A stretch of 7,932 nt of DNA from JARRRL01 sp037380725 (lineage in GTDB: Bacteria; Pseudomonadota; Gammaproteobacteria; Pseudomonadales; JANQJO01): assembly GCA_037380725.1 (NCBI GenBank), contig JARRRL010000194.1:1-7932 (forward strand), read 5' to 3'. Under the pieces are notes generated by a model. It made no database searches and was not told the origin of the DNA. It saw only the letters and a program-made list of their open reading frames with translations. Positions within the stretch are counted from its first letter, which is position 1, and each line of letters starts with the position of its first letter. Shown one piece after another: positions 5,537 through 7,932 of the stretch. The position numbers were made by a program, and so were the translations under genes.

Positions 5537-5564
5537 TTGCATAATCTGTGCAATTTCGTATAAA
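5537..5564 (+). promoter_or_regulatory. Candidate yegD promoter with overlapping inverted repeat
   Basis: TTGCAT (5537-5542) and TATAAA (5559-5564) are 16 bp apart, so transcription would begin near 5571 with a leader of about 60 bases. The -35 box overlaps the inverted repeat TTGCA-N7-TGCAA (5537-5553), a possible operator. The placement rules out the upstream in-frame GTG at 5548 as the translation start, because that codon lies within the promoter. Confidence 0.45.
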
Positions 5565-5631
5565 ATCATTACTGCCATGTACGGATGTTCATCCCTTCCT
5601 TTTCATCCCTTCCAGTACGTCGAGGTTCAGC

Positions 5632-7035
5632 ATGTCGAAGATGAGTACGTTGAATACCACGGCATTGAGTGTTGGCTTTGATTATGGCACATCGCACTGC
5701 GCAATGGGAACAATGGACCGAGCCAGGCCAGATCGGGTGAAACTGATACCACTGTCAACGACCAGTCCCTTGGTAGCATCAACGTTGTTTACCTGGGATC
5801 GCAGTTTAATCTATCGATTCGTTGCGGAACACATGCAAGACGCCGACTTACGACGTGATCACACCACACAATTTTCGACATTTTTGAACCGCTCAAAACG
5901 TGTATTGACGGAACTGGGGATCGATAACAACGAAGCGTTTGTGCTCTTCGGCCAAGAAGCTTTTGATCAATACGCCAAAGATCCGAGTGATGGCCATTAT
6001 TTACGTTCGCCCAAATCCTTTCTGGGGAGTACGGGACTGAGCGCACAACAATTGCTGTTTATTGAACACGTGGTAACAGCAATGATGATGCGCTTTAAAT
6101 CGATTGCAGAAGCGCATTGCGACGTCGCTATTGAAAACGTGGTGATCGGTCGCCCCATTAATTTTCAAGGCTTGCGGGGAGAAGAAAGTAACCGGCAAGC
6201 CATTCAGGTGTTGCGTCAAGCATCCCAACGCGCGGGATTTAAACACGTTGAGTTTTTATACGAACCACTGGCCGCTGGGATTGATTTTGAATCTCGTTTA
6301 GAACGAGATCGTACGGTGCTGGTTGTGGATATTGGGGGAGGTACAAGCGATTGCTCGATGATTCGCATGGGGCCTTCCCGGCGCGTTAACACGCAGCGCG
6401 AATCAGATTTTCTCGCTCATTGTGGCCAACGAGTGGGGGGAAATGATTTTGACATCCACCTTAGTTTTCACCGCTTGATGCCACTTTTGGGCAGTCAATC
6501 GGCACTACGCACTGGTAAACCGATACCGATGCAACCGTTTTGGTGTGCGGTGGAAACCAATGATGCGGGTTCACAATTGGAATTTTATTCGGATCATTAC
6601 GCACAACTTTTGCAAACGCTTCAACGCGACAGTGAGGAACCGGCTTTACTCGCTCGTATGGCAAAACTGAGAGACATCAAAGGAAATTTTCAGTTGGTGG
6701 CGGGCGCGGAACAGGCCAAAGTGAATCTATCGGAAAAAGATGCATTCCATGTTGATCTGTCTTTTCTTGAGCCGAATCTGTCTCAAAACATTTTTCAGCA
6801 TGAACTGCCTATGGTATTCGCCTCCTGCCTAAGCACAATTTCTCAACTCATCGATGAAACCATCACACAAGCGGGCTGCCTTCCTGATGAAGTTTACATC
6901 ACAGGCGGCATGGGGCAATCACCTTTAATACGCTCGCTTATTCGACAACGACTGGGTGATGTTGAAATTCTGAGTGGTGATTATTTTAGTAGCGTAGCTG
7001 CTGGTTTAACCAAATGGGCTAATCAGGTGTTTTAA
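5632..7035 (+). CDS. yegD: YegD-type Hsp70-like ATPase
   Basis: A 467-residue cytosolic protein of the YegD branch of the Hsp70/actin-ATPase superfamily, a putative chaperone of unknown client range. Phosphate-1 motif GFDYGTSHCAMG lies at residues 15-26, phosphate-2 VVDIGGGTSDCS at 231-242, and the adenosine motif TGGMGQSPLIR begins at residue 424. YegD-specific blocks are also present: LRSPKSFLG, VIGRPINFQG, FLYEPLAAG and VGGNDFDIHL. The length matches E. coli YegD (about 450). Like it, the protein has an ATPase core but no DnaK-like beta-sandwich substrate-binding domain and lid. The start at 5632 is chosen because GAGG (5622-5625) lies 6 bases upstream; ATG 5641 is the alternative. It has its own promoter, and no co-chaperone (DnaJ or GrpE) gene is adjacent. 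Its role in E. coli is poorly defined, so only the family is certain. Confidence 0.93.
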   Translation: MSKMSTLNTTALSVGFDYGTSHCAMGTMDRARPDRVKLIPLSTTSPLVASTLFTWDRSLIYRFVAEHMQDADLRRDHTTQFSTFLNRSKRVLTELGIDNNEAFVLFGQEAFDQYAKDPSDGHYLRSPKSFLGSTGLSAQQLLFIEHVVTAMMMRFKSIAEAHCDVAIENVVIGRPINFQGLRGEESNRQAIQVLRQASQRAGFKHVEFLYEPLAAGIDFESRLERDRTVLVVDIGGGTSDCSMIRMGPSRRVNTQRESDFLAHCGQRVGGNDFDIHLSFHRLMPLLGSQSALRTGKPIPMQPFWCAVETNDAGSQLEFYSDHYAQLLQTLQRDSEEPALLARMAKLRDIKGNFQLVAGAEQAKVNLSEKDAFHVDLSFLEPNLSQNIFQHELPMVFASCLSTISQLIDETITQAGCLPDEVYITGGMGQSPLIRSLIRQRLGDVEILSGDYFSSVAAGLTKWANQVF

Positions 7036-7048
7036 AGTGCGTGTTTAA

Positions 7049-7327
7049 AGCCCATTTTTCCAGACTTTCTTTCCAGGTTCATCGAAGACACAAAGATCAC
7101 TGACCCACACGGTAACTTATCTCTTCATCGGACCAGACCGAGCTGGTTTAACAATCGTTAGCTCATATCGCGTGGTTCTACCACCACCTGGTAACGGAAT
7201 GTTCCATATGAATTCCTATTATTTTTTTATCGTTACTTTTTCAATCCATTGGACGGAAGCAATGAATGCTTGTCGGGATCAGGAAAAGTTGTCACATCAG
7301 ATTCCCCGCTTACTTCATCCACGGTAA
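7049..7327 (+). pseudogene. Possible decayed small gene between yegD and the PLP enzyme
   Basis: A plus-strand frame is open from just after a TAA near 7047 to TAA at 7325-7327. It encodes YLFIGPDRAGLTI (7118-7156) and VVLPPPGNGMFHMNS, without a usable start codon for the first part. The FIGPDRAG segment is reminiscent of short hypothetical, toxin-like proteins with an xFIGPxRxGxxLEV core, but the match is from memory and partial. The end overlaps the 3' end of the minus-strand PLP gene. It may equally be chance. No clear terminator is visible for either flanking gene in 7036-7309. Confidence 0.2.
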
Positions 7328-7932
7328 TTTGTCGATATCGACGTTCCCTCCCGTGAGGATTACCCCAACTTTTTTCCCTTTGACAAGATCAAGATTATGC
7401 TCCAGAAGCATGGCAAGTGGAACAGCGCTCGATGGCTCGATTATGACTTTCATATATTGCCAAATTATCCGCATCGCATTAATAATGGATTCATCGGTGG
7501 TCGTAATGATTTCATCTACGCAAGCCTTGATGATTTCAAAGTTTCGTTCACCCACAGAGGTTAGCAGACCATCTGCTATGGTTTGAGGCGCTTTTTGGGG
7601 AATAAGGCGACCCGCATAAAATGAGCGCTTCGCATCATCAGCCCCCAGCGGTTCTGCGGCGACAACTGAGGCGTTTGGAAGTAATTGCCTTGTACTAAGC
7701 GCTGTTCCAGCAAGCAGCCCACCACCGCCAACCGGGCAAATGACGACATCAAGATACCCAATATCTTCAATCATTTCCTTAGCTGCTGTACCTTGGCCAG
7801 CGATCACAAGCTCATTATCATATGGGTGCAAAAAGGTTGCGCCGGTTTGTCTTCTGATCTTATCCGCCTCCGTTTCTCTGGCGATCAACGTTGGCTCACA
7901 TTCCGTAATGATGGCACCATAGCCTTTTACGG
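7310..7932 (-). CDS. Threonine dehydratase/serine racemase-like PLP enzyme, C-terminal part (5' end off window)
   Basis: About 206 C-terminal residues of a fold-type II PLP enzyme; the frame is open to the window edge. The family includes catabolic threonine ammonia-lyase (threonine to 2-oxobutyrate plus ammonia), serine racemase and threo-3-hydroxyaspartate ammonia-lyase. Visible motifs are KGYGAIITECEP at the edge, AGQGTAAKEM, the tetraglycine phosphate-binding loop CPVGGGGLLAG, AAEPLGADDA, TIADGL, IIEPSSAVPLA and ILTGGNVDIDKLPWMK at the end. The PLP-binding lysine lies further upstream, outside the window. The protein ends right after the catalytic core, without the ACT-like regulatory domain of biosynthetic IlvA, so it is the short catabolic/racemase type. 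IEPSSAVPLA and SGGNVD-like endings recall serine racemase, but the exact reaction cannot be settled here. It is convergent with yegD. Confidence 0.88.
   Translation of the reverse strand, partial: VKGYGAIITECEPTLIARETEADKIRRQTGATFLHPYDNELVIAGQGTAAKEMIEDIGYLDVVICPVGGGGLLAGTALSTRQLLPNASVVAAEPLGADDAKRSFYAGRLIPQKAPQTIADGLLTSVGERNFEIIKACVDEIITTTDESIINAMRIIWQYMKVIIEPSSAVPLAMLLEHNLDLVKGKKVGVILTGGNVDIDKLPWMK

Noticed and set aside
5548..5631. Upstream extension of yegD from GTG at 5548
   Set aside because: The extension overlaps the likely promoter, adds 28 residues absent from the family, and lacks a ribosome-binding site, whereas ATG 5632 has GAGG at good spacing.

Overview
The window looks like chromosomal DNA from a gammaproteobacterium of moderate GC. 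This rests on family resemblance only: a YegD-type Hsp70-like protein, a short DUF1338 enzyme, a PuuB/DadA-like FAD oxidase and a fold-type II PLP ammonia-lyase/racemase. No ribosomal or other taxonomic marker is present, so the genus is not called. There are five intact or nearly intact genes, one partial gene at the right edge, a decayed IS3-family insertion sequence, and a long, low-complexity, AT-rich accessory stretch.

Layout. Positions 1-1389: a possible hairpin at the extreme left edge, then a minus-strand FAD-dependent amine/amino-acid oxidoreductase (133-1389). Positions 1549-2847: a minus-strand NYN-domain putative RNase carrying an OST-HTH/LOTUS-like domain, preceded by a very strong leader hairpin (2870-2896). 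Positions 3115-3801: a minus-strand DUF1338 (2-oxoadipate dioxygenase/decarboxylase-like) gene. It appears C-terminally truncated, with its stop codon lying inside a small tandem repeat. Positions 3877-4358: remnants of orfA and orfB of an IS3-family element, riddled with stops and at least one frameshift and ending in a plausible terminal repeat. Positions 4471-4719: a near-consensus sigma70 promoter followed by three 15-bp iteron-like repeats. Positions 4720-5214: an orphan plus-strand gene for a polar, Q/R-rich hexapeptide-repeat protein of unknown function. Positions 5215-5631: mostly non-coding, with a perfect 16-bp tandem duplication and the yegD promoter. Positions 5632-7035: yegD. Positions 7036-7309: intergenic, possibly with a decayed small gene. 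Positions 7310-7932: the C-terminal part of a minus-strand threonine dehydratase/serine racemase-like enzyme that runs off the right edge.

Functionally, the three minus-strand genes at 133-3801 face the same way, but gaps of about 160 and 270 bases and candidate promoter elements argue against a tight operon. The two outer enzymes and the PLP enzyme all fit amine/amino-acid catabolism; that grouping is inference. The segment from about 3000 to 5260 is the accessory part. It holds the IS scar and five separate short tandem duplications with 14-20 bp periods, plus the unrecognised repeat protein. The best candidates for something undescribed are the repeat protein with its iteron-bearing leader, and the NYN-LOTUS gene with its leader hairpin.
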